From the NCBI GenBank assembly GCA_016916535.1, contig CP070276.1, positions 2,232,001 through 2,296,000 on the forward strand: a stretch of 64,000 nucleotides of DNA, read 5' to 3'. The DNA is from Dysgonomonadaceae bacterium zrk40 (lineage in GTDB: Bacteria; Bacteroidota; Bacteroidia; Bacteroidales; Dysgonomonadaceae). A program made the translations under genes and the position numbers. The notes under the pieces are model-generated. The model worked only from the letters and a program-made list of their open reading frames with translations. It made no database searches and had not been told where the DNA came from. Positions 32,989 to 41,503 of the stretch are shown here, piece by piece (position 1 is the first letter of the stretch; each line of letters starts with the position of its first letter).

Positions 32989-34194
32989 TTATTCAGAAAA
33001 CAGCCTGCTACGAGCAATCATGCAGGCACCAATGATGCCGGCTTTGTTCTTTAATTTGGAGGTGACAATTTGGGTGTCTTTGTTCACCAGGTTCAGAGAA
33101 TGCTTTTTAATGGAACTGCGGATAGGCAGCATGAGGAAGCCTTCAGTCTCAGCTACCTGTCCGCCAATCACCACCAGCTCGGGGTTGAAGATGTTAATCA
33201 GCCCTGCGATGTACCTTCCCAATTTATAGCCCACCTCTTCCACGATCTCAATGCAGAGCGGATCTTCGTTGTTGGTGGCTTCAATGATATGGGTCAGGGT
33301 GAGCTGATCCAGGTCCTTCACCTTTTGGGTGAGGATACTGCTTTCCCCCTGTCTGATCCGCTCTTTGACGGTACGGTGTATGGCCAGGCCTGATGCTTCG
33401 GTTTCGAGGCATCCTTTCTTTCCGCAATGACAGATAATCTCATTGTCGTAGATGGGGAAGTGACCAAACTCGCCTGAAAAACCCGATTTACCGTAATAGG
33501 GCTTGCCGTCGATGATGATGCCAATGCCAAGTCCCCAGCTCACGTTGACGAAGATGACGTTTTTTTCGTTTTCAACCACCCCTTTCATGTACTCACCGTA
33601 AGCCATGGCCCGGGTGTCGTTGTCGATGCTCACCGGATAGTGGAGCTTCTCGGTGAGGATCTCACTGATGGGTTCTTCGCTGAAGTAAAAGCTGCTAAAA
33701 CTGTAACCTGTTTCCGGATTAACTCTTCCGGAAATGTTCAGGTTGATGTGATAGATCTTGGGCTTCATCTCTCCTGTCTTGTCGATGAATTTCTGCAGGT
33801 GCCCGCAGAGCAGGTCGAACGATTCGGGAGTGTTCTCGTAGGTGAAGGAGATGCCCATTTCGTTGTCCACAATCCTGCCGGTGAAATCCATCAGCGCGAT
33901 GTTGAGGTGGTGACGGCTCATGTCAGCACCAACGAAGTAGGCGGAGGTGGGTTTCAGTCCATATACAATGGGATGACGGCCACCGGGGGTATGTATCTTC
34001 CCGAATTCAGTAATCAAACCCTGGTCCGTCAGTTCACCGATGAACTTGGTGATGGTGGGTACGCTCAAATCGAGCTCTTTTGCCAATTCAGCAATTGTAT
34101 CGTTGCCCAAGTTGATGAAATGGGAGATGATGTCCTTTTTTATTTGAATATTTTTCGGACTTTTGTCGCTCTTGAAAAAGTGATTTTTCACCAT
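32989..34194 (-). CDS. ROK-family transcriptional regulator
   Basis: 401 residues: an N-terminal winged helix (~15-80, IAELAKELDLSVPTITKFIGEL) and a ROK sugar-sensing domain with VGADMSRHHLN and the zinc-binding CHCGKKGCLETEASG cluster. The NagC/Mlc-type architecture points to a repressor that responds to a sugar or sugar phosphate. No sugar genes flank it, so the target is unknown. A 352-bp gap separates it from the divergent pyrophosphatase gene. Confidence 0.92.
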   Translation of the reverse strand: MVKNHFFKSDKSPKNIQIKKDIISHFINLGNDTIAELAKELDLSVPTITKFIGELTDQGLITEFGKIHTPGGRHPIVYGLKPTSAYFVGADMSRHHLNIALMDFTGRIVDNEMGISFTYENTPESFDLLCGHLQKFIDKTGEMKPKIYHINLNISGRVNPETGYSFSSFYFSEEPISEILTEKLHYPVSIDNDTRAMAYGEYMKGVVENEKNVIFVNVSWGLGIGIIIDGKPYYGKSGFSGEFGHFPIYDNEIICHCGKKGCLETEASGLAIHRTVKERIRQGESSILTQKVKDLDQLTLTHIIEATNNEDPLCIEIVEEVGYKLGRYIAGLINIFNPELVVIGGQVAETEGFLMLPIRSSIKKHSLNLVNKDTQIVTSKLKNKAGIIGACMIARSRLFSE

Positions 34195-34546
34195 GTTCTT
34201 TCTGTGATATTGAATAATCAGATTTGATTGTTAAAACAAAATCAGAGAGCATGTTCCTGTGCATCATTTGTGTGATGATTGTGTATGGAACCGTTCGTGT
34301 CGCACCTCTGTCAATTCTGTTTTGTCTATAGGTGTTTGGCGTTCATATCATTCATAAAATCACAAAAATACGAATATTTTTCAATATTCAAAAAAAAAGT
34401 TCTGTTTACAATCATTGCAACAATTGCTGATTTCTCTCAATTATTTTTTATTTTTTTAAATTATTTCTACATCTTTGTGGGTAACATAACCTGTTGCCAG
34501 GTGTGATGCATTTGGATGAGAACAATCACTTTAAAATAGTTACACC
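34195..34546. other. Divergent intergenic region, very AT-rich
   Basis: 352 bases between the starts of the ROK gene and the pyrophosphatase gene. No supported gene. Long T runs (34441-34470), then TACATCTTTG at 34468-34477, which resembles a -7 element for the rightward gene; no TTTG lies at the expected -33 distance. Confidence 0.5.
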
Positions 34547-36748
34547 GTGAATTACTTTTATCTTGTACCGGCAGCCTCCGTGGTTGCGTTGTTGTTTGCC
34601 CTTTACTTCTTCAAGCGGATGATGCGTGAGAGTGAGGGTACTGAAAAAATGGTTACCATCGCGCGCTATGTGCGGGAGGGAGCAATGTCCTATCTCACCC
34701 AGCAATACAGGGTGGTAATAGTGGTCTTCGTCATACTGGCCATCCTTTTTGGAGTGATGGCATACTTTGGGTTGCAAAACAACTGGGTTCCATTTGCCTT
34801 TCTTACCGGTGGCTTTTTCTCCGGACTGGCCGGCTTCTTCGGGATGAAGACCGCCACCTACGCTTCGGCCCGCACAGCCAATGCCGTGCAGCGGTCGCTC
34901 AACAGTGGACTGCAGATTGCATTCCGCTCCGGAGCAGTGATGGGCTTGGTGGTGGTAGGGTTGGCACTGCTCGATATCTCGGTGTGGTACCTGGTGCTCG
35001 ATCATTTCATCGAAGATGAAGCGACCGGTCACAAGCTGGTAATGATCACCACCACCATGCTCACCTTCGGCATGGGTGCCTCTACCCAGGCGCTCTTTGC
35101 CCGTGTGGGAGGGGGTATCTATACCAAGGCGGCCGATGTGGGTGCCGACCTTGTGGGGAAGGTAGAAGCGGGCATCCCCGAGGATGACCCCCGCAATCCC
35201 GCCACCATCGCCGACAACGTGGGTGACAACGTGGGTGACGTGGCCGGCATGGGTGCCGACCTCTACGAATCCTACTGTGGTTCCATCCTCTCCACGGCGG
35301 CACTGGGTGCCTCAGCCTATGTGCTTAATCCCGCGATGCAAACGAAAGCGGTTTTCGCCCCGATGATCATTGCAGCCATCGGTGTTTTCCTCTCCATCAT
35401 CGGCATCTTCCTGGTGCGTACAGGCGAGAAAGCATCGGTGAAGCAACTGATGGATTCCCTCAACAGGGGGGTCAACGTGAGTGCTGTGCTAATTGCCGGC
35501 GCTACCTTCGGCATCCTCTACCTGCTGGGCTTCAGCAACTGGGTGGGTCTCTCCTTCTCGGTGATCGCCGGGCTGCTGGCCGGCATCATCATTGGTCAGG
35601 GCACCGAATATTTCACATCGCACTCCTACCGTCCCACGAGGATGATCGCGGAGAGTGCCAAGACTGGTCCTGCCACGGTGATCATCGCCGGTATGGGCAA
35701 CGGATTCATCTCTACCGTGATTCCAGTGGTTACGATTGTGGCGGCCATCCTGATCTCCTACCTGTCGGCCATCCGCTTCGACGTAGCGAACATGATGAGT
35801 GCCGCGAACCTTAGCATGGGGCTCTATGGCATCGCCATCGCCGCGGTCGGGATGCTCTCCACGCTGGGCATCACACTGGCCACCGATGCTTACGGACCCA
35901 TTGCCGACAATGCGGGTGGCAACGCTGAGATGAGCGGTCTCGGGCCTGAAGTGCGCAAGCGTACCGATGCGCTGGATGCGCTAGGCAACACCACTGCCGC
36001 TACCGGCAAGGGATTTGCCATCGGCTCGGCGGCACTGACGGCGCTGGCGCTGATCGCCTCCTACATGGAGGAGATTCGCATCGGCATGATGCGGCTCGGA
36101 CATACGCTGTTGGAGTTCGCTGACGGTGAGACGGTGGAGGTGGCCAGGGCCAGCTTTGTCGATTTCATGAACTACTATCAGGTGACGCTGATGAACCCAA
36201 AGGTGCTGGCAGGCATCTTCATCGGATCCATGATGGCATTTCTCTTCTGCGGACTGACAATGAACGCTGTGGGCAGGGCGGCACAGAAGATGGTGGAGGA
36301 GGTGCGCCGACAGTTCCGTGATATCAAGGGGATACTGACGGGTGAGGCTACACCCGACTATGCGCTCTGTGTGGAGATCTCCACCAAGGGAGCACAACGT
36401 GAGATGCTCCTTCCTTCACTCCTGGCCATCGCGATACCCATTCTGATTGGTATCTTGCTGGGCGTTCCCGGCGTGTTGGGATTGCTGGCCGGGGGGCTGG
36501 GAGCCGGTTTCGTACTGGCCATCTTCATGGCCAACTCGGGGGGTGCCTGGGACAATGCCAAAAAGTACATCGAAGAGGGACACCTCGGCGGCAAGGGAAG
36601 CGATGCACACAAGGCCACGGTGGTGGGCGATACGGTGGGTGATCCCTTCAAGGATACCTCCGGGCCGTCGCTCAACATCCTGATCAAGCTGATGAGCATG
36701 GTCTCCATCGTGATGGCCGGCCTGACGGTAGCCTGGAGCCTCCTGTAA
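34547..36748 (+). CDS. hppA: Membrane-bound ion-pumping pyrophosphatase, K+-dependent type
   Basis: Couples pyrophosphate hydrolysis to H+ and/or Na+ transport across the inner membrane. The 733 residues have ~16 hydrophobic segments; the pyrophosphate site is seen as DVGADLVGKVE followed by DDPRNPATIADNVGDNVGD, and later DAYGPIADNAGG. The motif GNTTAATGKG has Ala where K+-independent enzymes have Lys, which marks the K+-stimulated class. Some Bacteroidota members pump Na+ as well as H+; this is not decided here. GTG at 34547 is the start, since the next Met lies ~24 codons inside, after the first membrane segment. Confidence 0.95.
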   Translation: MNYFYLVPAASVVALLFALYFFKRMMRESEGTEKMVTIARYVREGAMSYLTQQYRVVIVVFVILAILFGVMAYFGLQNNWVPFAFLTGGFFSGLAGFFGMKTATYASARTANAVQRSLNSGLQIAFRSGAVMGLVVVGLALLDISVWYLVLDHFIEDEATGHKLVMITTTMLTFGMGASTQALFARVGGGIYTKAADVGADLVGKVEAGIPEDDPRNPATIADNVGDNVGDVAGMGADLYESYCGSILSTAALGASAYVLNPAMQTKAVFAPMIIAAIGVFLSIIGIFLVRTGEKASVKQLMDSLNRGVNVSAVLIAGATFGILYLLGFSNWVGLSFSVIAGLLAGIIIGQGTEYFTSHSYRPTRMIAESAKTGPATVIIAGMGNGFISTVIPVVTIVAAILISYLSAIRFDVANMMSAANLSMGLYGIAIAAVGMLSTLGITLATDAYGPIADNAGGNAEMSGLGPEVRKRTDALDALGNTTAATGKGFAIGSAALTALALIASYMEEIRIGMMRLGHTLLEFADGETVEVARASFVDFMNYYQVTLMNPKVLAGIFIGSMMAFLFCGLTMNAVGRAAQKMVEEVRRQFRDIKGILTGEATPDYALCVEISTKGAQREMLLPSLLAIAIPILIGILLGVPGVLGLLAGGLGAGFVLAIFMANSGGAWDNAKKYIEEGHLGGKGSDAHKATVVGDTVGDPFKDTSGPSLNILIKLMSMVSIVMAGLTVAWSLL

Positions 36749-36785
36749 GAAACAACTTGTTTAGTGTTTATTATCATTTTGCATG

Positions 36786-36816
36786 TTTGTTCGTTCGGTT
36801 TTTTTTTGTATATTTG
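36786..36816 (+). promoter_or_regulatory. Bacteroidota-type promoter upstream of mdh
   Basis: TTTG at 36786-36789, 19 bases, then TATATTTG at 36809-36816. This matches the -33 TTTG / -7 TAnnTTTG consensus of Bacteroidota sigma-ABfr. The mdh start is 58 bases downstream. Confidence 0.7.
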
Positions 36817-36874
36817 ATCCCTGAAAAAATCACCCTTTTAGGCTATTCATCAATCATCAAATAGAACCAAATTT

Positions 36875-37873
36875 ATGAGCTTTTTAACGAACGACAAACT
36901 GACAATTGTAGGAGCAGCCGGCATGATCGGTTCCAACATGGCACAGACTGCTGCCATGATGCGTTTAACACCCAATATCTGTCTCTACGACCCCTTTGCA
37001 CTGGGTCTCGAGGGAGTGGTTGAAGAGATGCGTCACTGTGGCTTTGAAGGCGTGAACTTCACCTATTCAACCGATGTGAAGGAGGCCTTCAGCGGCAGCA
37101 AGTACATGATCTCTTCCGGTGGTGCGCCCCGTAAGGATGGCATGACCCGTGAGGATCTGCTGAAGGGCAACGCTGAGATTGCCGCACAGCTTGGCAAGGA
37201 TATCAAGAATTACTGTCCCGAGCTGAAGCACCTCACCATCATCTTCAATCCGGCCGACATCACCGGGCTGGTGGCGTTGATCTATTCAGGTCTGAAGCCG
37301 TCACAGGTGACCACCCTGGCAGCACTTGACAGCACCCGCCTGCAGAGTGAACTGGCAAAGAACTTCGGTGTGGAGCAGAGCAAGGTGACCGGTGCCCGCA
37401 CTTATGGTGGCCACGGTGAGCAGATGGCTGTTTTTGCCTCTACCGCAAAAATTGATGGCACACCATTGTCCGAACTGATCGGCACTGAAAAGTTGACCAA
37501 CGAAGCATGGGCTGACCTGAAGGTGCGTGTCACCAAGGGGGGTGCCAACATCATCAAGCTGCGCGGCCGTTCTTCCTTCCAAAGCCCTGCATACACCTCT
37601 GTGGAGATGATCCGTGCCACCATGGGCGGAGAAGCCTTCCGCTGGCCTTCAGGCTGTTACGTGAACACCCCCGAGTTTGGCCACATCATGATGGGAATGG
37701 AAACCACACTCGACAAGAACGGTGTTTCTTTCGGTGAGGTGAAGGGTACTGACGCCGAGATTGCTGATCTGAAGCAGAGCTACGGCCACCTGGTGAAGCT
37801 GCGCGACGAAGTGATTGCCATGGGAATCATCCCCACGGTGGATCAGTGGAGCAGTGTCAACCCGAATCTGTAA
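36875..37873 (+). CDS. mdh: Malate dehydrogenase
   Basis: NAD-dependent interconversion of malate and oxaloacetate. The 332 residues begin with the Rossmann motif VGAAGMIGSN (~13-22); the substrate and catalytic region includes RKDGMTREDLLKGN and the catalytic His in GARTYGGHGEQ. It is the LDH/MDH-family form typical of Bacteroidales. Own promoter at 36786-36816 and own terminator at 37896-37927. Confidence 0.94.
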   Translation: MSFLTNDKLTIVGAAGMIGSNMAQTAAMMRLTPNICLYDPFALGLEGVVEEMRHCGFEGVNFTYSTDVKEAFSGSKYMISSGGAPRKDGMTREDLLKGNAEIAAQLGKDIKNYCPELKHLTIIFNPADITGLVALIYSGLKPSQVTTLAALDSTRLQSELAKNFGVEQSKVTGARTYGGHGEQMAVFASTAKIDGTPLSELIGTEKLTNEAWADLKVRVTKGGANIIKLRGRSSFQSPAYTSVEMIRATMGGEAFRWPSGCYVNTPEFGHIMMGMETTLDKNGVSFGEVKGTDAEIADLKQSYGHLVKLRDEVIAMGIIPTVDQWSSVNPNL

Positions 37874-37895
37874 GCTGAGATAGTTGCAACATACC

Positions 37896-37927
37896 AAAAA
37901 AGACGGCCCATGGGCCGTCTTTTTTTA
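37896..37927. terminator. Bidirectional terminator after mdh
   Basis: Perfect 20-base palindrome 37901-37920 (AGACGGCC, CATG centre, GGCCGTCT), preceded by A and followed by seven T. Placed between mdh and the convergent DUF2249 gene, so it can stop both. Confidence 0.9.
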
Positions 37928-37959
37928 TCTCAATTTTTGATCTCCTGCACGGTGGGGGG

Positions 37960-38487
37960 TTATCGCTCCACGTATGTTTTTACCATTCCATTCCCGGGAG
38001 GCAGCATGGTCACCCGGAATCCCCTCTTCTGCAGGAGAGTGATGAGTGGTGCCGGCGGGAAGGGAGCAAGCAGTAACATGCACTCGCCCGATTTCAGTTT
38101 CTCCGCCTCACTCATCACGGCATCTTTGGGTTGGTCCCCTGCTTTGATGATGGGACGCACATCAAGGGTGAAGGTTACCGGTGTCACGGGAGCCTGTTCA
38201 GCGACCTGCAGCGATTCCTCATCATAGCCAGCGCTTAAACGCGCGCCGAGCGACTCCAGACCTGCTGCCTGTCGAAGGCTGTCCACCATCTCAACTGCAT
38301 TGATGTTGCCCACCTTTGCTGCCTGTTGCAGTGAGGTGACACGTGCAACGGTTCTGCGCAACACCGGATTCTTCAGGGCAGCAAACGTGGGTGCCAGGCG
38401 ACACAGTAGCTCTTCCAGTTCCGGATATTCGCGTAGCAGCTCGGCCACCTTCGTATCGGGCGTGATATCTAATTTACTTCTGCTCAT
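37960..38487 (-). CDS. DUF1858 + DUF2249 protein
   Basis: 175 residues from ATG 38487 (frame open to 38514). The N-terminal half is DUF1858-like (LDITPDTKVAELLREYPELEELL, the conserved four-helix start of ScdA/YtfE N-terminal domains). The C-terminal half fits DUF2249 (LDVRPIIKAGDQP, LLLAPFPPAPLITLLQKRGF). Both domains recur with hemerythrin-like and nitric-oxide or iron-sulfur stress proteins. It overlaps the DUF438-hemerythrin-PAS gene by 14 bases, so the two are co-translated and probably act together. Confidence 0.85.
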   Translation of the reverse strand: MSRSKLDITPDTKVAELLREYPELEELLCRLAPTFAALKNPVLRRTVARVTSLQQAAKVGNINAVEMVDSLRQAAGLESLGARLSAGYDEESLQVAEQAPVTPVTFTLDVRPIIKAGDQPKDAVMSEAEKLKSGECMLLLAPFPPAPLITLLQKRGFRVTMLPPGNGMVKTYVER

Positions 38488-39712
38488 AAGAGAGGAGGCG
38501 TTTATCTCCTTCAAGCTGCCGCAGTCGGGTGATGTCTTGCGTCACCTCCACTACACCGAGGTAGTCACCCTCCTTGCTTCTCACGGCCGAATACTCAATG
38601 TATACGAACCGATCCTTCATGAAAGATGACATCCAGAAGACAGCTTTGTTCTCCTTGCCACTCTTGAAGTCGGTGAGGATCTGTTCCACGATGTGCACGC
38701 TGCCCGGGGGGTGGCACATTCGAACATCGCGTCCAAGGATGGCGCGGTTTCGTTCAAACACCCTGTTTGGGCTATGGGAGAAGAAACGCACTTTGTCGTT
38801 TTTGTCCACGAAAGTGATGTCGATGGGGAGGTGCAGGAAGAGCGCCTCCAGCTCACCGATGTCGAAGGCTCCCGAAGAGAGACGAATGGCGTCGGCAGTT
38901 ACATATTCCTGTTTCTCCGCCCTCATGCCTTCCGGTTTCCACTCATCCTGCGGATCAATCAGGCAATAGCCAAAGTCAGCTGTTTCGTTATACACCTTGT
39001 ACCACTCCTCATCGCTGAGCGTATCCATCGCCATGGGGAGCAGTATCTCCTCCTCCTTCATGATCATCCCTTCAATCATCTCCACCGTGTGATCCAGTAC
39101 CAGCTCCACCAGCGACTGCAGCTCTTCCGCGCTCTCCACCGGTGCGGCAAGGGCTTCGTGCGCGTTCTTCAGGAGCCCGCGAGTCTCGTCATGCTTGCCC
39201 CACATCACCTTTGGGGGGCCGGTGATCAGATGTTTTTCCAGGAAGGGAAAGAGCAGGTATTCCTTACGCAGGTAGTGCTTCTCCACATCGGCGAAATTGT
39301 TAAAGATGGTGCGCAGTTGCAGGATGAAGGCCGGCACGTCGCTTTCGCTCACCTGCCACAGCTGTTCCTTCACCAGCCTGTAGGCATCAACCTCCCTTCT
39401 CAGGGCACTGTTCTCCTTTTTGAAAGTGTCCACCGGATGTCCTCCTGGAATCTGTTTCGCCGCCTCCAGGTCGATGCTTCCATCGAGCACCGCGGTGTGA
39501 AGGTCACAGAAATCGAGGATCTCCTCTTCGGTCAATGCGTTGCTGTTGATCAGCTCCTGCTCCACCTCCACCACCTCGTGGTAGGGGATCTGTTGCAGGG
39601 CGTCGATTAGGCGGCTACGCAGCACTTCGGGGTTGTCCCCTTCGTGCAGCCGGAGCAGGAGGTGTTTCAGCAGCTCCTTGCGTTGGGAAGAATTGTTGAT
39701 CAGTTCGCTCAT
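38474..39712 (-). CDS. DUF438 - hemerythrin - PAS protein
   Basis: 412 residues in three parts: DUF438 (~10-90, with HPVDTFKKEN just after), a hemerythrin-like helical bundle with scattered metal-binding His/Glu (~110-240, VEKHYLRKEYLLFPFLEKH, WGKHDETRG, DHTVEMIEGMIMKEEEILLP), and a C-terminal PAS/PAC domain (~285-400, ITFVDKNDKVRFFS, YLGVVEVTQDIT). No kinase or output domain is present. Likely a redox, oxygen or NO-responsive cytoplasmic protein; function inferred from domains. First gene of a pair with the DUF1858/DUF2249 protein. Confidence 0.88.
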   Translation of the reverse strand: MSELINNSSQRKELLKHLLLRLHEGDNPEVLRSRLIDALQQIPYHEVVEVEQELINSNALTEEEILDFCDLHTAVLDGSIDLEAAKQIPGGHPVDTFKKENSALRREVDAYRLVKEQLWQVSESDVPAFILQLRTIFNNFADVEKHYLRKEYLLFPFLEKHLITGPPKVMWGKHDETRGLLKNAHEALAAPVESAEELQSLVELVLDHTVEMIEGMIMKEEEILLPMAMDTLSDEEWYKVYNETADFGYCLIDPQDEWKPEGMRAEKQEYVTADAIRLSSGAFDIGELEALFLHLPIDITFVDKNDKVRFFSHSPNRVFERNRAILGRDVRMCHPPGSVHIVEQILTDFKSGKENKAVFWMSSFMKDRFVYIEYSAVRSKEGDYLGVVEVTQDITRLRQLEGDKRLLSYEQK

Positions 39713-39964
39713 ACTTATTTAGTTTTGGAATACAAATATACTATTTAGAATCAATATGAATTGCAATCCGGATTCTATTCTATTCAATTTAATAAAATAT
39801 TAACCAATGAGATTCATTTAGATTCATGTAGAGCGATTGACTCAGGCAATTCATGGTAGTTTTCTGCAGTAATTTTTCGTTTTGAAGGGTGTTGGATATA
39901 AAAAAGGTTATATTTGCAGAGAGAAAAGAAAAAAGTTTAATCCCTGAAAATAATATCAAAAGTC

Positions 39965-41284
39965 ATGAGCAATCAACTAACCAGAAGAAAATTTTTCAAG
40001 ACGGCAGCCGTGGGTGCTGCCGGTGTGGCACTGTTCCCGCAGTTCCTGGCATCCTGTATTCAAAACAAGAAAGCTGACGGCGACGGTATCCTCCGCCTTG
40101 GGTTTATCGGACTGGGTCAGCAAGCGATGTACCTGCTGGCCGGTTATCTCGGCATGGAAGGTGTGCAGGTCGTTGCCGGCAGTGATGTCTACGGTGTGAA
40201 ACGGGAACGTTTCCTGAAGCGGGTGAACGCCCGTTACGCCGAAACCGGCGAAGAGGTTGTCGTGGAGACCTACGAGAACTACAAGGATCTGATCGCCCGC
40301 GACGACATCGACGTGGTGGTGATTGCCAGCCCCGATCACTGGCATGCCTTTATGGCGATCGATGCCTGTAACGCCAAGAAGCACATCTATCTGGAGAAAC
40401 CGCTCACCTTCACCATCAAGGAGGGTCAGCTGCTCCGCCAGGCGGTACGCGACAACGGTGTGGTGCTGGGTGTGGGGAGCCAGCAGCGTTCCGATACCAA
40501 CTTCCAGCACGCTGTGAAGATGGTGCAAGAGGGACGTATCGGTAAGATTGAAAAGGTGAACGCCTATGTGGGAGCACCACCCGTACCATACGACCTGCCC
40601 GAGGAGCCGGTGCCGGCCGACCTGAACTGGCCCATGTGGCTGGGACCATCGGAATACCTGCACTACAATGCACAGCTCAACCCGCCCATCTCGCTCGATC
40701 CCGAGCAGAATGAACAGTTCTGGGGTGCCTGGCGCTGGTACAAGGAGATTGGCGGCGGCTTCACCACCGACTGGGGTGCCCACATGTTCGACATCGCGCA
40801 ATGGGGACTTGGCATGGATGAGAGCGGTCCCGTAGAGGTCATCCCGGCCGGCTACGAGGGAACCCAGTTCCTCACCTTCAAGTATGCCAACGGGGTTGTG
40901 ATGACCGAGGAGCCGTTCAACGAGCAACAAACCAAGGGTGTCAAGTTCTGGGGCGACAAGGGATGGATTGAGATCTCCCGTGAGCATTTCCTCGCTTCCG
41001 ACGAGAGCCTGTTGCCACCGGCCGCGGAAGTGTCGGAGGGAGCCTATGAGACACAGATCCCGCACCTGGAGAACTTCATCAACGCCGTAAAGACGAAGAG
41101 CGATCCTGTGGTGCCGGTAGAAATTGGTCACCGCTCCTGCACCGTCTGCACGTTGGGGAACATCGCCTACGACCTGGGGCGTCCCGTCAAGTGGGATCCC
41201 GCTGCAGAGAAGTTCGTAGATGATACCGAGGCCGATGGCCATCGGTTGTTCAACAAGAGCTACAGCGAAGGATACACCCTGTAA
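39965..41284 (+). CDS. Gfo/Idh/MocA-family oxidoreductase with Tat signal
   Basis: 439 residues. The N-terminus has a twin-arginine signal (TRRKFFKTAA) and a possible lipobox (LASC, Cys ~31), so the enzyme is exported folded and may be lipid-anchored. The Rossmann domain follows (LGFIGLGQQAM), then the EKPLT motif with the catalytic Lys, and a C-terminal alpha/beta domain. Acts on sugars or cyclitols with NAD(P); substrate unknown. TATATTTG at 39909-39916 with TTTG at 39881-39884 could be the promoter, although the 24-base spacing is long. A palindromic terminator follows. Confidence 0.9.
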   Translation: MSNQLTRRKFFKTAAVGAAGVALFPQFLASCIQNKKADGDGILRLGFIGLGQQAMYLLAGYLGMEGVQVVAGSDVYGVKRERFLKRVNARYAETGEEVVVETYENYKDLIARDDIDVVVIASPDHWHAFMAIDACNAKKHIYLEKPLTFTIKEGQLLRQAVRDNGVVLGVGSQQRSDTNFQHAVKMVQEGRIGKIEKVNAYVGAPPVPYDLPEEPVPADLNWPMWLGPSEYLHYNAQLNPPISLDPEQNEQFWGAWRWYKEIGGGFTTDWGAHMFDIAQWGLGMDESGPVEVIPAGYEGTQFLTFKYANGVVMTEEPFNEQQTKGVKFWGDKGWIEISREHFLASDESLLPPAAEVSEGAYETQIPHLENFINAVKTKSDPVVPVEIGHRSCTVCTLGNIAYDLGRPVKWDPAAEKFVDDTEADGHRLFNKSYSEGYTL

Positions 41285-41304
41285 GGGATCTCCGTTTCTG
41301 AAAC

Positions 41305-41336
41305 CAAAAAAAGCTGCCCGCGGGCAGCTTTTTTGT
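41305..41336. terminator. Palindromic terminator after the oxidoreductase gene
   Basis: Perfect 20-base palindrome 41311-41330 (AAGCTGCC, CGCG centre, GGCAGCTT) flanked by A-run and T-run. The IS21 element begins ~26 bases downstream of it. Confidence 0.88.
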
Positions 41337-41354
41337 TTCACAGTGGGGGATGAG

Positions 41355-41361
41355 CAGTTGA
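41355..41361. repeat. Left copy of the IS target-site duplication
   Basis: CAGTTGA, repeated at 43927-43933 immediately outside the right end of the element. Confidence 0.85.
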
Positions 41362-41503
41362 TGGATAAAACGGTTTGATTTGTGCCAGTGATTTCGGTCT
41401 ATGTGTGCCACCTTTTTCGGTTCAAACCGTGCCACTTTTTACGGTTCGATTTGTGCCACTTTGAAAAGATCAAGTTATCTTGTCCCTAAAAAAGGGATGC
41501 GGT

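Noticed and set aside
39977..41341. Long open frame antisense to the Tat-exported oxidoreductase gene
   Set aside because: The plus-strand protein matches its family along its full length; the antisense frame has no recognisable domain and is a by-product of GC-rich codon use. The same applies to long antisense frames at 59876-60763, 61528-62481 and 62515-63666.
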